64,000 nucleotides of DNA from a virus. Location of the stretch: positions 1 through 64,000 of the IMG/VR virus record IMGVR_UViG_3300023184_009676. One strand, written 5' to 3'. The first letter of the stretch is position 1. Every line of letters starts with the position of its first letter. Of the stretch, positions 23,877 to 34,021 are shown one piece after another. A model generated the notes under the pieces. It ran no database searches and had not been told where the DNA came from. It saw nothing but the letters and a program-made list of their open reading frames with translations. The position numbers and the translations under genes were made by a program.

Positions 23877-24779
23877 ATGGAAAAAGTAAAATATCTTTAT
23901 GAATCAACCGTTGAAAAGATTGTTGAAGAAAAAGTGACTGAAAAAAGACAGGAAAATGGTCAAGAAATCGAGGTCTCGAAGACTGTTAAAACTAAAAAGC
24001 CTTTTAAAATTGCGGTACTAAAGCCCGATAGAAAAAAGTTTAAAGAGGCAGAAATTTTCTACGCCAAGACGCTTTCTCATTACTTAAAAGAAGGTCTTCT
24101 TCCATATTCACTTGTGTCAAAAAGATACATGAATGATGGCGGTCCATTGAGCGATGATGAAAAGAAATTTATCAATACCCTCCGAGAAAAGTATGCCGAA
24201 ATTCAAGAAGAGTATTTTTCTATGCCTTCAGAATTAACCGAAGCACAAGGCAAAAGAAGAGCAGAGATTCTTTTGGAAATGACTGATATCAATAAGATTC
24301 TTAATGAAATCCAAAATAATTATGCCGAATTGTTTGACAATACCGCAGAATCCAAGAGTAAAAATGATACCATCGAATGGTGGATTTTAAATTTAAGCTG
24401 CGCTGATGAAGATGGAAAAGGTGTCAAACTTTTTTATGGAGAAGAAGATTTCTCTTCTAAAATGAAAAAACTAGAAGATAATGAAGCCAAAGATGACCCC
24501 TTCCTTAACGAAGTTATAAAAAAACTTTCTTATTTTATTAGCTTTTGGTATGCCAGTAAATCGCAATTAAAAGAAGAAGATTTTAAATCGGCAGAAGAGC
24601 ATTACAAACAAAATGTTACAACTTATCTTCAAGATGAAGATATTGCTCCTGCTACCACAGAAGCAAAGCCCGACGAAACAAAACCAGTAGAACCCGTTGC
24701 TCCCACCGCACCAGCTGTTGAACCCCCTGCTGTAGCTGTCGTTGAAACTCCTATTCAAGTTGCCTCAACGCAACCCTGA
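23877..24779 (+). CDS. Putative tail assembly chaperone, first part
   Basis: A 300-aa hydrophilic, helical protein. An early basic/beta part (TVKTKKPFKIAVLKPDRKKF) is followed by helices and then a Pro/Ala/Val-rich tail (residues about 255-300, EAKPDETKPVEPVAPTAPAV). It lies between the tail tube and tape measure genes, the usual site of tail assembly chaperones. In many siphophages this gene frameshifts into the next. Here the following gene is in the same frame but separated by TGA-TAA, and I saw no slippery heptamer near the end, so classic frameshifting is not supported. Confidence 0.55.
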   Translation: MEKVKYLYESTVEKIVEEKVTEKRQENGQEIEVSKTVKTKKPFKIAVLKPDRKKFKEAEIFYAKTLSHYLKEGLLPYSLVSKRYMNDGGPLSDDEKKFINTLREKYAEIQEEYFSMPSELTEAQGKRRAEILLEMTDINKILNEIQNNYAELFDNTAESKSKNDTIEWWILNLSCADEDGKGVKLFYGEEDFSSKMKKLEDNEAKDDPFLNEVIKKLSYFISFWYASKSQLKEEDFKSAEEHYKQNVTTYLQDEDIAPATTEAKPDETKPVEPVAPTAPAVEPPAVAVVETPIQVASTQP

Positions 24780-24785
24780 TAAAAT

Positions 24786-25649
24786 GTGGAATCGTTTAGA
24801 GAATATAAAGTTTCAGAAATAGATGAATTAAAACTCATCTATTATGAAATTATTCGCGGTAGTAGTTTTGAGCCAGATATTAATCTGTATGTAAAACATT
24901 TTTCAGAATTAGAATCATTTTTTATTTTGAAAAAAAGAACAGAATTGTTTCATTTTTATTCTAAAGAAGGTGTCCCACACGAATTAGAATTGCTAAAAAA
25001 TGCCCTAGCTACAGAAGAATGGTCGGAGGAAAAAGAAAATAAAATTCTTGAATTCAAATATTTAATTTCTGATAACGAAAAAAATATCCATAATATTATT
25101 CCCGAGCAACGCGCCCCCATTCAAAAAATCATTGAAAATACAAAAAAACAGCTCAGTGAGATACTTTTTGATAGAAAAGGCATATTAGGCAGAAGCATAG
25201 AAGATCTTATTGATGATGATATAGAAGATTATCTATCATATCTTTCTTTTTTTAAAGATGAGCCTTGTACAATTCCCTGCGTATCTGATTATGAAGAGTT
25301 TCAAAAGTTAGAAATGTCTGAAATTAATAAATTTAATACCAGTTTGAGTAAGACGTATAAAAAGTTTTCAGAAGAAAATATTAAAAAAATAGCCTGTTTA
25401 CCCTTCTTTTTAAATAAATTTTCCTATTCAAAAGAAAGAATTGATGGATTTTTAGGTAAACCAATTAATTCATTGACCAATAACCAAACCTCTTTATTTT
25501 CACTAGGAGTAAGGAATTTAAACGTTTTATCCCACGCAAAGGGTAGTCCCCCCGATATATCTCTTGAAGCAAAACCCTTGGATGTTTTAAAATGGTATGA
25601 TATACAGCATTCCATTATGATTGCCAAGCAAAATCAATCTGATTCTTAA
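24786..25649 (+). CDS. Putative tail assembly chaperone, second part
   Basis: A 287-aa acidic, helical protein that starts with GTG (MESFREYKVSEIDELKLIYYE); no upstream ATG is available before the TGA-TAA that closes the previous gene. The helical body contains DLIDDDIEDYLSYLSFF and, near the C-terminus, PLDVLKWYDIQHSIMI. This end looks like a tail-chaperone C-terminal region that contacts the tape measure. It lies directly before the tape measure promoter-like motif. Function inferred from context. Confidence 0.5.
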   Translation: MESFREYKVSEIDELKLIYYEIIRGSSFEPDINLYVKHFSELESFFILKKRTELFHFYSKEGVPHELELLKNALATEEWSEEKENKILEFKYLISDNEKNIHNIIPEQRAPIQKIIENTKKQLSEILFDRKGILGRSIEDLIDDDIEDYLSYLSFFKDEPCTIPCVSDYEEFQKLEMSEINKFNTSLSKTYKKFSEENIKKIACLPFFLNKFSYSKERIDGFLGKPINSLTNNQTSLFSLGVRNLNVLSHAKGSPPDISLEAKPLDVLKWYDIQHSIMIAKQNQSDS

Positions 25650-25668
25650 TTGTTAAATCTAAAAAATA

Positions 25669-25676
25669 GTGTAATT
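25669..25676 (+). promoter_or_regulatory. GTGTAATT motif before tape measure gene
   Basis: GTGTAATT lies 29 bases before the ATG at 25706; the gap contains TTAATTAAC and a weak AAAGAA. Confidence 0.35.
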
Positions 25677-25705
25677 ACTATTGTTAATTAACAAAGAATA
25701 AGATT

Positions 25706-28700
25706 ATGGAAGATAATTTAGGCCAGGTAAAGGTATTAATAACTCCAGTAATTGATCAATCAAGACTTGATTCTGGTATAACGGATGCTGCTGAAAAAAT
25801 GGCAGCACGTTTTGACAAAGCCTTTACTGGTAGAGGTCAACCACTTGGAAGAATAACTGGCAAAGTTACAGAGTTTGAAAAGTCAATGGAAGCGGCAAAT
25901 GCCCGCGTTATTGCTTTCGGTGCTTCTGCTGGTGGTATTTATCTTGTTAAATCTGCATTTGATAAACTTGTTTCTTCAACAATTGATGTAGAAAAAAATA
26001 TCACAAATATTAACATGATTTTGGGCTTAGGAAGTTCCAGCCTAAAAACTTTTTCCGCAGAAATGTTCAAAGCTGCCTCTGCTTCTGGACAAACATTTGA
26101 GACTGCTAGTAAAGTTGCTCTTGAATTTGCTCGTCACGGTGTAAGCGCGGCAGAAACCTCAAAAAGAATGAGTTCTGCAATGCAGTTAATGAGAATTTCT
26201 GGTTTAGACGCCGGAGAATCAGTTGATGTATTGACTGCTTCAATTAACTCTTTTAATAAAGAGGCGTTGACTTCTGCTGATGTTGTAAACAGACTCACTG
26301 CTGTTGATACAAAATTCGCTGTTAGTGCTCAGGACTTAGCAAAAGCAATTGAACGCGTGGGCTCCACCGCTGCTGAAGCTGGGATACAGTTTAATCAATT
26401 ATTAGGCTTCGTTACTGCCGCCCAGACACAAACTTCTCGTGGTGGTGCAGTTATTGGTAACGCTTTTAAATCAATCTTTACAAGATTAGCTCGTCCAGAA
26501 GTGCTTTCTGATTTGCAAGCAGTTGGAGTAACGACAAAAGATGCTGCTGGGCAAATTCTACCGATGGTCCAAATCATGAAAAATTTGGCCTCCCAATATA
26601 GTCATCTTGGTGCAGCGCAAAAATCATTCATATCTGAAACCGTTGGCGGTGTTTATCAAGTTAACATTCTTAAGGCGTCTTTGGCAGATTTAGGAAATGG
26701 AATTACTATTTTTGATAAAGTTGCCGCAACCGCCGCAAATTCTACAGGAGTTGTTGATAAAAGAATGGCTCAATTAAATGAGACAATTTCTTCTAAATTA
26801 AATGTTTCTGCAAATCAATTGACTGAATTATTTTCTAACTTGGGTAATGTTTCTTTTGGCGGAAACATGAAAAAGGGTCTTGATAGCGTAAATGGTCAAT
26901 TAGACTTTGTAAAACGTCAATTGGCTGATTTTTCAGAAGATGATACTTTTGGACAATCATTTGGAAAAACAATTGGCAGAGGATTGGCTGATGCATTTGG
27001 TAATATTTTATCTGGACCAGGACTTCAAATTGGCGCGATGTTATTGACCAAGGTTGTTCTTGGTCTTGGTAAATTTGCTATTGACGCAGGCAAAAACATG
27101 ATGGGGATAACTGATGCTTTAAAAGGTCAACAAGGTCTTTTGTCCAGCGTGGGTAATTTTTTACAAAATCATAAAACTTTATTGGCGGAGCTTGAGTCTG
27201 GTCAAATAAGCATAAATAAAGTGACTGAACTTTATTTAGCAGACCTCGGAAAAGAAGAAGCGCATTTCGCTGCAATGGCCAGATACCAAAGAGAAATCGC
27301 TAGTTTGGCTCGTCCGTCTTTAAGTGCGGACGCATTTGCACATTCTAAAGGAGCTGGTGCTTCGGCGGGGTATGTTCCCGCTTTTGCACAAGAAGAAAGG
27401 GACGCCAGAGCAAAGGGGGCTTCTCCTAATGTTAAGGCTATGTTTGGTCCAAATATCCCTGGAGTCGGACCCACAATTATTAATAGTGAAGAAGTTGTAA
27501 GACAAAATTATGGTGGATCTGGAAAACCAGCAATCCTTCGTACTTATGGACCTCCTGGACCAACAAAACTTTCAGGAGGACTTGTTCCAAATTTTGCAAA
27601 TATTTTAGGAACAATATCTGTCGAAGGAACAAGATACCAAAAGCCTGATGGAGAAATTCAAAATTTAGATTACCCATTTATAGATTTATTATCAATGATT
27701 CAGGGGCAATATGGCAGACAAATTCTTCCAATCTCTGCTAAATCTGGATACGAAGCTGTAGAAAAAGTTGGCAGTCCAGCAAAGTGGAATAAGAAAGGAT
27801 ATAACAAGCCTGGGGCAATTGCAAATTATGTTCACGAATTATCTCGCCCAGAAATGTTTATACAAGAAAGTCCTGAGCGTTTAAGGCACATAAGATCAAG
27901 TAAAGAAGTTTTTGAAAATCGTTTTATAAAACAAATTGGTGCATATAACACCCAAGGTTTTGAAAATTTAGAATTTTTAAATCCAGTTGTATTTGCGGCA
28001 AAAGAGGAGGGCCAAGAAATATATCACCAGATGCAAAAACAACCATTGTTGTCGTCTGCCGACGCATCTCCCGCAATAAAATCAGCAAGAAATTTGCCTT
28101 GGTATAGAGGAGGAAAATCTTTTTCTCCTACAACTATGGTTAAAGGCGAAAATATTATCGGCGGCCCCAAAACATATGGTCCATGGTATGAAGATTATCT
28201 TCAAAAATTTTTAGGAGCGCATCCAGATATTCTTTCGTTAATTGGCCCAGGAATGACCACGGAAAGCCAAGGTCAATTAAATCAATTATTAAGAAATTTT
28301 TCCAAAGACTATCAAGGAGAAGAAAGATATTTTGAAGAAAAATACATAAAGAAATCTGGTGGAGTTGTTCCAAATTTTGCTTTAACGAATTTAGGGAAAA
28401 ATCAAAAAATTACAATAAGTCAATCGCAAATTCAATCTAAAATTAACGAAGCAAAAAAAACGGGAGATTTTACAAAAGCCGAATCGTATCTTTATGAGAG
28501 CCTAACAGATAAAGACCCAAACATTTCCTCTTCTGATGTATTCGGTAAATTAACAAAAGAAGAAAGAGAAGCGTATAGAGCCGGTACTTCTTCAAGCGAT
28601 AAATCAAATCCCGCCTGGGCGCAATGGGATGTTATAAAAACGGGGCAAAAAGCCGCCGATCCAGCAGTTGGAAATTATAAGTCTTATTTTTCAACAGATT

Positions 28701-31700
28701 TAAATTCTTTATCAAAAATAAATGAAAATTCTTTGGAATTAAAAGCGGCTTTAAAACCTATTTCGGAAAAATACGGGATGGATTTAAGTTTTAAAACTCC
28801 TGGGACATTAACTGCCGCGACGAAACACAATGATTCTTTAGTGGTTCATTACACAAACCCAAAAGCGGCCTCAGAAGTTGAATCTACAATACAAAAATTT
28901 GCTTCATCTAAGGGAATTTCATTTGGGTCAAGGGCTTATACTAGAGGCGTTGATCTTCGTGATCCTAAAGGAAAGGAACAGATTAGCTATGGAAATGTAT
29001 TAGCGAAGCAAATGACTTATGATTTAGCCACTGGAAAATCATTAAATGAGACTTTATCAAGTAGAGTTAAAAATGCGTTTGCAAGTGGATATGCTCCAAA
29101 TTTTGGAAAAATAATTAGTAAAGGCGGTTCTGACCTTGATCTTTCTGAAGATGGAACATTAAAAATACATTATCTTTCTTCGTCTATTTCCAATAACGTT
29201 TTTCACGAACTTCTTGAATCATTAAACGCTGGAGAAATAACAAAAATAGATGGAGGAACAATTGTCGGCCCCAAAGTTCCAAATTTAATTCATCATTTAT
29301 CAAAGCTTTTACCAAAGTTAAGAAAAAATAATCCAAAAATTCCAAGCTCTATTCCAATAACTGGTTATTTTACCCCTAACGATTTATATCGTAACGCTTT
29401 CAAAAATAGGGGTGGAATGGTGCCTCACAGAATATTGGATTCAGTGCATCAAAAAAAATTAGAGGAGCTTGCGTCTAGCCAAGGATTGAGAATTGTAAAA
29501 GCTGGAAGATTTACTCGTTTCGTAAAAAAAGAAGAAAAAGATAATTATAAAACCGTTGACGAAGTTAATATTCCTGGACAAAAATATCCAAGCAGTGGTC
29601 TTTTTACGGAAGAGGATATACAAGGCATATTCCCTCAAGCGACATTTACTACAAAAATACAAAGAGATTTATCTTATAGTAGCGCAACTAGTAGAAAAGA
29701 CCTTACGCAATTAAGAGCCGCTGTAAAAGTAATGGCTGGCCCAAATAAACAAAACATAGAACAAAGATTTAATAGGGAATACATTGAATTATCAAAAGTT
29801 TATGCTCGTGGATTGGCTTCGGGATATAATCCTATTGCCGATGCATTTAGCAGGGAGAATTCTCCAACTGCAAAACTTGGTTTTTCTTCAAGAGTAAAAA
29901 GTCCTGGAAATCCTGGGGGAGCACTAGTTTATGATTCTTCTTATCAGAATGGTCCAGCAGATGCAATTAGACAACATCTTATGTCTGGAAGACCAGATAT
30001 AGTAAATGCTGGAACGCCTAATGAAAAAATTCCAAACTTTGCAATGGATATGTCTGCCGTAGGAAGTATTGCTCTTGGAGCCATGCAAGGTATAGGATTA
30101 TCAGATTGGACAGCTAAAAAGATGCCTGCAGTTTCTTATGGTTTTGATAAAATGCAGCATGCAGTTGGTACTGCTACAGAACAGTTGTTGTCAATGCAAA
30201 AAAGGTTGGAAGCAGGTCAAAATGTAAAATATGGTGGTCAATCATATGCACCGGACGAAGGGCTAAAATTGGCCGCAGAATTTAAAAAAGTTTTTGATCA
30301 AAAATTTAAAGGACAAGGTTTTCAATTTGGTACATCTCAAGAAGAATTAAAATCTCAACACGAATCATACATTCCGTATGCCCAAAAAATGCAAGAAAGA
30401 GAGCAGTCAATTCGCTCTAAAGGATTTGCCGCAAGCATGATTGCTCCCGCAGTTGGTGGGGTTGTTTCTCAAGGGCTTCAAGCCGGTGGATATCTTAATG
30501 CTTCAAAAGCTGTATCAGCATTAACAGATAGCGCCACTATGGCAGCGCAATTCATGATAGCTTTTCCAAATAAAATTGGGACAGCCCTTTCTGGCGCAGT
30601 AATGGCTTCTGGAGTTTCTAATGCTCTTAATGAAATGGTTTATAAAACTGGAACCCTAGAGAGATCATTTGATTTAATAAGTACAAAATTGGAAAAAACT
30701 GCTTCAGCAGTTAATACAGTTAATCAAAGTTATGATGCTCTTGATTCTGCATTAAGATCTGGATCGGTAAGCACTGGTCAGTTAGCGGCTCTCCAAAGAA
30801 ATTTAGCAAAATCTTATGCGGAATTAGGCGGAGTAAAAGGTGGTGGAGCAATTGTCGCCGCAATGAAAGGCGCAGGCACAGCCGAAGCAAGAGCAACGGC
30901 TGGGGCAGAAGCAGTTGATACATTACAAAATGAAAAAAATAGAAGCGGATTTGAATTACAATTTGCAAAACAACAACAAGCTCGTTCTGAATTTGGAGTC
31001 AATCTTGGAAATGGTGCCCAGGGAAATTTTACCCCAAGAAATAAGCAAGAACAACTTGAAAATATAGAATTAATGCGTAGTGCTGCATCAAATATTCAAG
31101 GGGAATTCATTACCGCTCAAAGTAAAAAAGGTGGAAATGCGGAGTTAGTACAAAGAATGGCTACGGGAGTAGTTTCCAGATCAGATGTTGAAACAATTAA
31201 AAAAGGAGCAACAGAAACAGAATCCTATAAAAAATTATCAGAGAAAGACGCCAAAGTAGTAATGGAGGAATTAAATAGACAACTCCAAGAAATCGCTATA
31301 CCAGATGATCAAATTGGTGCATACAAAGAAAGTCTTGCAAAATTAAAAAGCCTCCAAATACAAGAAGTCTATTTGCGCCAAAGCTACAATCAGTCTCTGC
31401 AAAATAAATTGCAAAGCGGTTCCATTGCTTCTTCAATGGCTAATACCAAAAATATATATGGTATTCAGAGCAAGGGGATGCAAGAAGGTTATGAATATTC
31501 CAAAAAAGAAAAGGGATTGGGATTAGAAGCTTTATATACTGGCGAACAGTCAATGATTTTAAAGAGAGGAAAGGAAGAGCAGTCTCATATTGCAGAACAA
31601 ACTGGTCTTAAAGCTCAAGCTGTTAAAGCTCAAGGAGGCGCAGATATTGGTTCTTTAATTAGTGGGCAAATTAGTCAATTTATATCTTCATCTTTAGGAA

Positions 31701-34003
31701 CGGCAGAAGTTTCTGGAAAAACTGGTACTGTACAGCCAAGTGAAGCATTGAGCAAAGCAACAGAATATCTTGGTACCAGACAAAAAGAATTTTCCGGAGC
31801 AGGTGGGGCAGAAAAGTTATTTGATTTGCAAAAAAACGCTGCCTCTCCAGACGAATTTGCCAAAAGTTATCTTGGAGAATTTAAAGACTTTCAAGCTGGA
31901 ACAGGAGGAAAAGGCACAGAGGCAGATTACAAAACTTTACTCAGTCAAATTTCAACAATGTCCGCAGGAGATGTAAATGAAAAAATGTACAAAACTCTCC
32001 TTGATATTCAAAAGGTCGGTGAAGAAGGCAACACTCAGCAAAAAGAAAGCTCTGATGCAATGGTTGCCGCTATTGCCGCTTCTAAATTTAAAGAGGCTGC
32101 CGGTCAATTAGGCGGAGTAGGAATTTTAGATAGAAATACTTTTCGTCAGCAACGTAGAGAAATAAGAAGAGCAGAATCTAGACTGCGCTCAAGAGATGCT
32201 GGAGTAAGAGGCGAAGGGGCCGCAAGATTATTGGCTGCAATTCCCGAAAGCCAAAGAGATTATAATGACCCATATATTAAGAAATTGTATGATACCGCCT
32301 CTGGAGGTATAGCAAATAGACAAGCTCGTACCACGCAAGGCAGCGGCATTGGTAGATTTATGGCTTCTGGTGCAGAAGCTGGCCAAGCTGCAATTTTTGA
32401 GAAATTTAAAGGCACAAATCTACCTATTCCAAAATCAGTACAAGAGGGATTGGAAAAAATGAAAAAGGGGCAAGGCGTAAACCCAGAATTCGACGCCGCT
32501 TTAAAAAAATCCGCAGAATCTCTTAAGTTATCTACGGATGCCGTTGATGCTTTTGCGACTAAAATTAACTCGTTTAATTCTGCAATTGATCTTGGTAAAA
32601 AAGCTGGAGCCATTGAGCAAAACAAAGTTGAACAAGATCAAGTTAAAGCAGAAATGGAGAAACAAAAGGGTGAACCACCCGCAGGCACTGCAAAATCTAG
32701 CGAAGCAATTCTTCCAATAACAGATAGTCTTATTACAAGATATGGTCAAGATACCGTTCGTCTTTTGACTGGTATTTTGGGCGCCATGATTGCTTTGCGC
32801 GTTCTTGGTGGCAAGGGAGCAATTGGTGAAGTTGGCGCAGGAATTGCTGCTGGTGGAAGAAAAGTCATGGGTGGTATAAAAAGCATTGGTAGAGTTTTTG
32901 GTATTGGCGCGGCGGCAGAAGGAGCTGTTGCGGCAGAGGGCGCTATTGCAACAGGGGCTGCCACAGCGGCAAAGGGGACAATTAGAGTAGATCTAGCTAC
33001 TCAACAGGCAAAAGCCTTGGAAAGACAGATGGCTCATATCCCAGAATCTTTTGGGGGTCCAAAAGCTGCAGGTCTATCTTTCGGGGAAGTTTTGCCAGGA
33101 GAATTAACTCATCTTGAACCAACTTCACAACTTAAACCACAATTTAAACCTGGGGTTCCCGTAACTGATGCAGAAATAAATTCTGCTTTAAATGCAGGAA
33201 GAGAATCTGGAAGACAAGCGGCGAGCACAAGTAGAGCCATTGCCGCCACGGAACAGGCAGCAAAGACCGCCAGCGAAGCTTCTAAAGCTGGTAAAGTATT
33301 AGGTATGGGAGCAAAAGTTGGAAAATTCGTAGGAGGTAGTCCATTTTTAGGAGATTTAGTAGATGTTGCTTCTATTGGTGCAGGAGCCCTCTCTGGAGGA
33401 GGAAACGCATCTGAAACAATGGGCGATATGATGTTAGAATCCGCGCAAGAAAGAGTAAATAAACCTGGTGCGCACATGGGCGGCGACTTTTTAGCAGGCA
33501 TGAGCGTAAGAGGAATGACAAGTTCTTTCTTAGCTAAAGATGTTAATAAAATGCAAGAGGGCGAAGGTGGCATAAATAGATTAGAAAATGCCATGAAAAT
33601 GAAAGAATTGATAAAATCTCAGGGTGGCAGCGTCAGAAACTCTGAATTATTTAGCCCAGATTTTAGAAAAAATTTAACAGATCCAGAATGGCAGAAATCT
33701 CATGGTCTTGCTCCTCATTTAGACAAATCTGGTGGCGTTGTTGCTCCAACTGGTGCGGCAATCCCAACTGGAGATGCTGCTGCAAAAGCCAATCCAAAAT
33801 CAGAAGCTTCTAAAACCGAGGCAAAGCCACAAGAACCACAAAAGGTTGATGTCAAAATGAGTGCAGAGCCATTGCATGTAAATGTTACTGTTACTGACGA
33901 AAACGGCAAAAAAATACAAGAAATGCAGCAACAAATTGTTCAGTTCAAGCAAAAATTAGAAGAAGTAACTGGAAATAAAACTCCAGCAACTGTAAAAGCA
34001 TAA
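25706..34003 (+). CDS. Tail tape measure protein with VPNFA-flanked insert domains
   Basis: A 2,765-aa tape measure protein; it sets tail length and passes into or through the cell envelope on infection. Residues about 60-400 match the PhageMin_Tail/TP901 core (MILGLGSSSLKTFSAEMF, RGGAVIGNAFKSIFTRLARP). Residues 555-1446 are unlike a coiled tape measure. Motifs of the type G(Y/L/V)(V/A)PNFA at 555, 625, 886, 1128 and 1442 (degenerate at 1237 and 1373) separate globular-looking segments of about 70-260 residues. From about 1450 on, Ala/Gly-rich hydrophobic stretches (near 1570, 2350 and 2570) and long charged helices follow. The end is a linker and a short coiled coil. At about 0.15 nm per residue the tail would be up to roughly 400 nm, less if the inserts do not contribute. 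Confidence 0.9.
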   Translation: MEDNLGQVKVLITPVIDQSRLDSGITDAAEKMAARFDKAFTGRGQPLGRITGKVTEFEKSMEAANARVIAFGASAGGIYLVKSAFDKLVSSTIDVEKNITNINMILGLGSSSLKTFSAEMFKAASASGQTFETASKVALEFARHGVSAAETSKRMSSAMQLMRISGLDAGESVDVLTASINSFNKEALTSADVVNRLTAVDTKFAVSAQDLAKAIERVGSTAAEAGIQFNQLLGFVTAAQTQTSRGGAVIGNAFKSIFTRLARPEVLSDLQAVGVTTKDAAGQILPMVQIMKNLASQYSHLGAAQKSFISETVGGVYQVNILKASLADLGNGITIFDKVAATAANSTGVVDKRMAQLNETISSKLNVSANQLTELFSNLGNVSFGGNMKKGLDSVNGQLDFVKRQLADFSEDDTFGQSFGKTIGRGLADAFGNILSGPGLQIGAMLLTKVVLGLGKFAIDAGKNMMGITDALKGQQGLLSSVGNFLQNHKTLLAELESGQISINKVTELYLADLGKEEAHFAAMARYQREIASLARPSLSADAFAHSKGAGASAGYVPAFAQEERDARAKGASPNVKAMFGPNIPGVGPTIINSEEVVRQNYGGSGKPAILRTYGPPGPTKLSGGLVPNFANILGTISVEGTRYQKPDGEIQNLDYPFIDLLSMIQGQYGRQILPISAKSGYEAVEKVGSPAKWNKKGYNKPGAIANYVHELSRPEMFIQESPERLRHIRSSKEVFENRFIKQIGAYNTQGFENLEFLNPVVFAAKEEGQEIYHQMQKQPLLSSADASPAIKSARNLPWYRGGKSFSPTTMVKGENIIGGPKTYGPWYEDYLQKFLGAHPDILSLIGPGMTTESQGQLNQLLRNFSKDYQGEERYFEEKYIKKSGGVVPNFALTNLGKNQKITISQSQIQSKINEAKKTGDFTKAESYLYESLTDKDPNISSSDVFGKLTKEEREAYRAGTSSSDKSNPAWAQWDVIKTGQKAADPAVGNYKSYFSTDLNSLSKINENSLELKAALKPISEKYGMDLSFKTPGTLTAATKHNDSLVVHYTNPKAASEVESTIQKFASSKGISFGSRAYTRGVDLRDPKGKEQISYGNVLAKQMTYDLATGKSLNETLSSRVKNAFASGYAPNFGKIISKGGSDLDLSEDGTLKIHYLSSSISNNVFHELLESLNAGEITKIDGGTIVGPKVPNLIHHLSKLLPKLRKNNPKIPSSIPITGYFTPNDLYRNAFKNRGGMVPHRILDSVHQKKLEELASSQGLRIVKAGRFTRFVKKEEKDNYKTVDEVNIPGQKYPSSGLFTEEDIQGIFPQATFTTKIQRDLSYSSATSRKDLTQLRAAVKVMAGPNKQNIEQRFNREYIELSKVYARGLASGYNPIADAFSRENSPTAKLGFSSRVKSPGNPGGALVYDSSYQNGPADAIRQHLMSGRPDIVNAGTPNEKIPNFAMDMSAVGSIALGAMQGIGLSDWTAKKMPAVSYGFDKMQHAVGTATEQLLSMQKRLEAGQNVKYGGQSYAPDEGLKLAAEFKKVFDQKFKGQGFQFGTSQEELKSQHESYIPYAQKMQEREQSIRSKGFAASMIAPAVGGVVSQGLQAGGYLNASKAVSALTDSATMAAQFMIAFPNKIGTALSGAVMASGVSNALNEMVYKTGTLERSFDLISTKLEKTASAVNTVNQSYDALDSALRSGSVSTGQLAALQRNLAKSYAELGGVKGGGAIVAAMKGAGTAEARATAGAEAVDTLQNEKNRSGFELQFAKQQQARSEFGVNLGNGAQGNFTPRNKQEQLENIELMRSAASNIQGEFITAQSKKGGNAELVQRMATGVVSRSDVETIKKGATETESYKKLSEKDAKVVMEELNRQLQEIAIPDDQIGAYKESLAKLKSLQIQEVYLRQSYNQSLQNKLQSGSIASSMANTKNIYGIQSKGMQEGYEYSKKEKGLGLEALYTGEQSMILKRGKEEQSHIAEQTGLKAQAVKAQGGADIGSLISGQISQFISSSLGTAEVSGKTGTVQPSEALSKATEYLGTRQKEFSGAGGAEKLFDLQKNAASPDEFAKSYLGEFKDFQAGTGGKGTEADYKTLLSQISTMSAGDVNEKMYKTLLDIQKVGEEGNTQQKESSDAMVAAIAASKFKEAAGQLGGVGILDRNTFRQQRREIRRAESRLRSRDAGVRGEGAARLLAAIPESQRDYNDPYIKKLYDTASGGIANRQARTTQGSGIGRFMASGAEAGQAAIFEKFKGTNLPIPKSVQEGLEKMKKGQGVNPEFDAALKKSAESLKLSTDAVDAFATKINSFNSAIDLGKKAGAIEQNKVEQDQVKAEMEKQKGEPPAGTAKSSEAILPITDSLITRYGQDTVRLLTGILGAMIALRVLGGKGAIGEVGAGIAAGGRKVMGGIKSIGRVFGIGAAAEGAVAAEGAIATGAATAAKGTIRVDLATQQAKALERQMAHIPESFGGPKAAGLSFGEVLPGELTHLEPTSQLKPQFKPGVPVTDAEINSALNAGRESGRQAASTSRAIAATEQAAKTASEASKAGKVLGMGAKVGKFVGGSPFLGDLVDVASIGAGALSGGGNASETMGDMMLESAQERVNKPGAHMGGDFLAGMSVRGMTSSFLAKDVNKMQEGEGGINRLENAMKMKELIKSQGGSVRNSELFSPDFRKNLTDPEWQKSHGLAPHLDKSGGVVAPTGAAIPTGDAAAKANPKSEASKTEAKPQEPQKVDVKMSAEPLHVNVTVTDENGKKIQEMQQQIVQFKQKLEEVTGNKTPATVKA
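28685..29033 (+). other. Insert domain in tape measure, faintly HopA1/lyase-like
   Basis: Residues about 994-1110 of the tape measure protein. The order of elements is YFSTDLNSLSK, then MDLSFKTPGTL, then KHNDSLVVHYTNP, then a helix, then ISYGNVLAKQMTYDLATG. It resembles what I remember of the HopA1 effector / lanthipeptide-lyase family (a lysine in a strand, an xDSxVxY strand, a late SFGxxR element). The match is by memory and weak. The segment lies between VPNFA-type motifs at 886 and 1128. Confidence 0.3.
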
Positions 34004-34011
34004 GTATAATA
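34004..34011 (+). promoter_or_regulatory. GTATAATA motif before distal tail gene
   Basis: GTATAATA begins directly after the tape measure stop codon and ends 10 bases before the ATG at 34022. Confidence 0.4.
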
Positions 34012-34021
34012 TTATAACTAT

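Noticed and set aside
24700-24800. Programmed frameshift between the two tail-chaperone genes
   Set aside because: Both are in the same frame and separated by TGA-TAA; no slippery heptamer was seen.
32528-33909. Long minus-strand frames of 60-160 codons opposite the tape measure gene
   Set aside because: They mirror Ala/Gly/Lys-rich coding sequence, have no ribosome binding sites, and lie within a clear gene.
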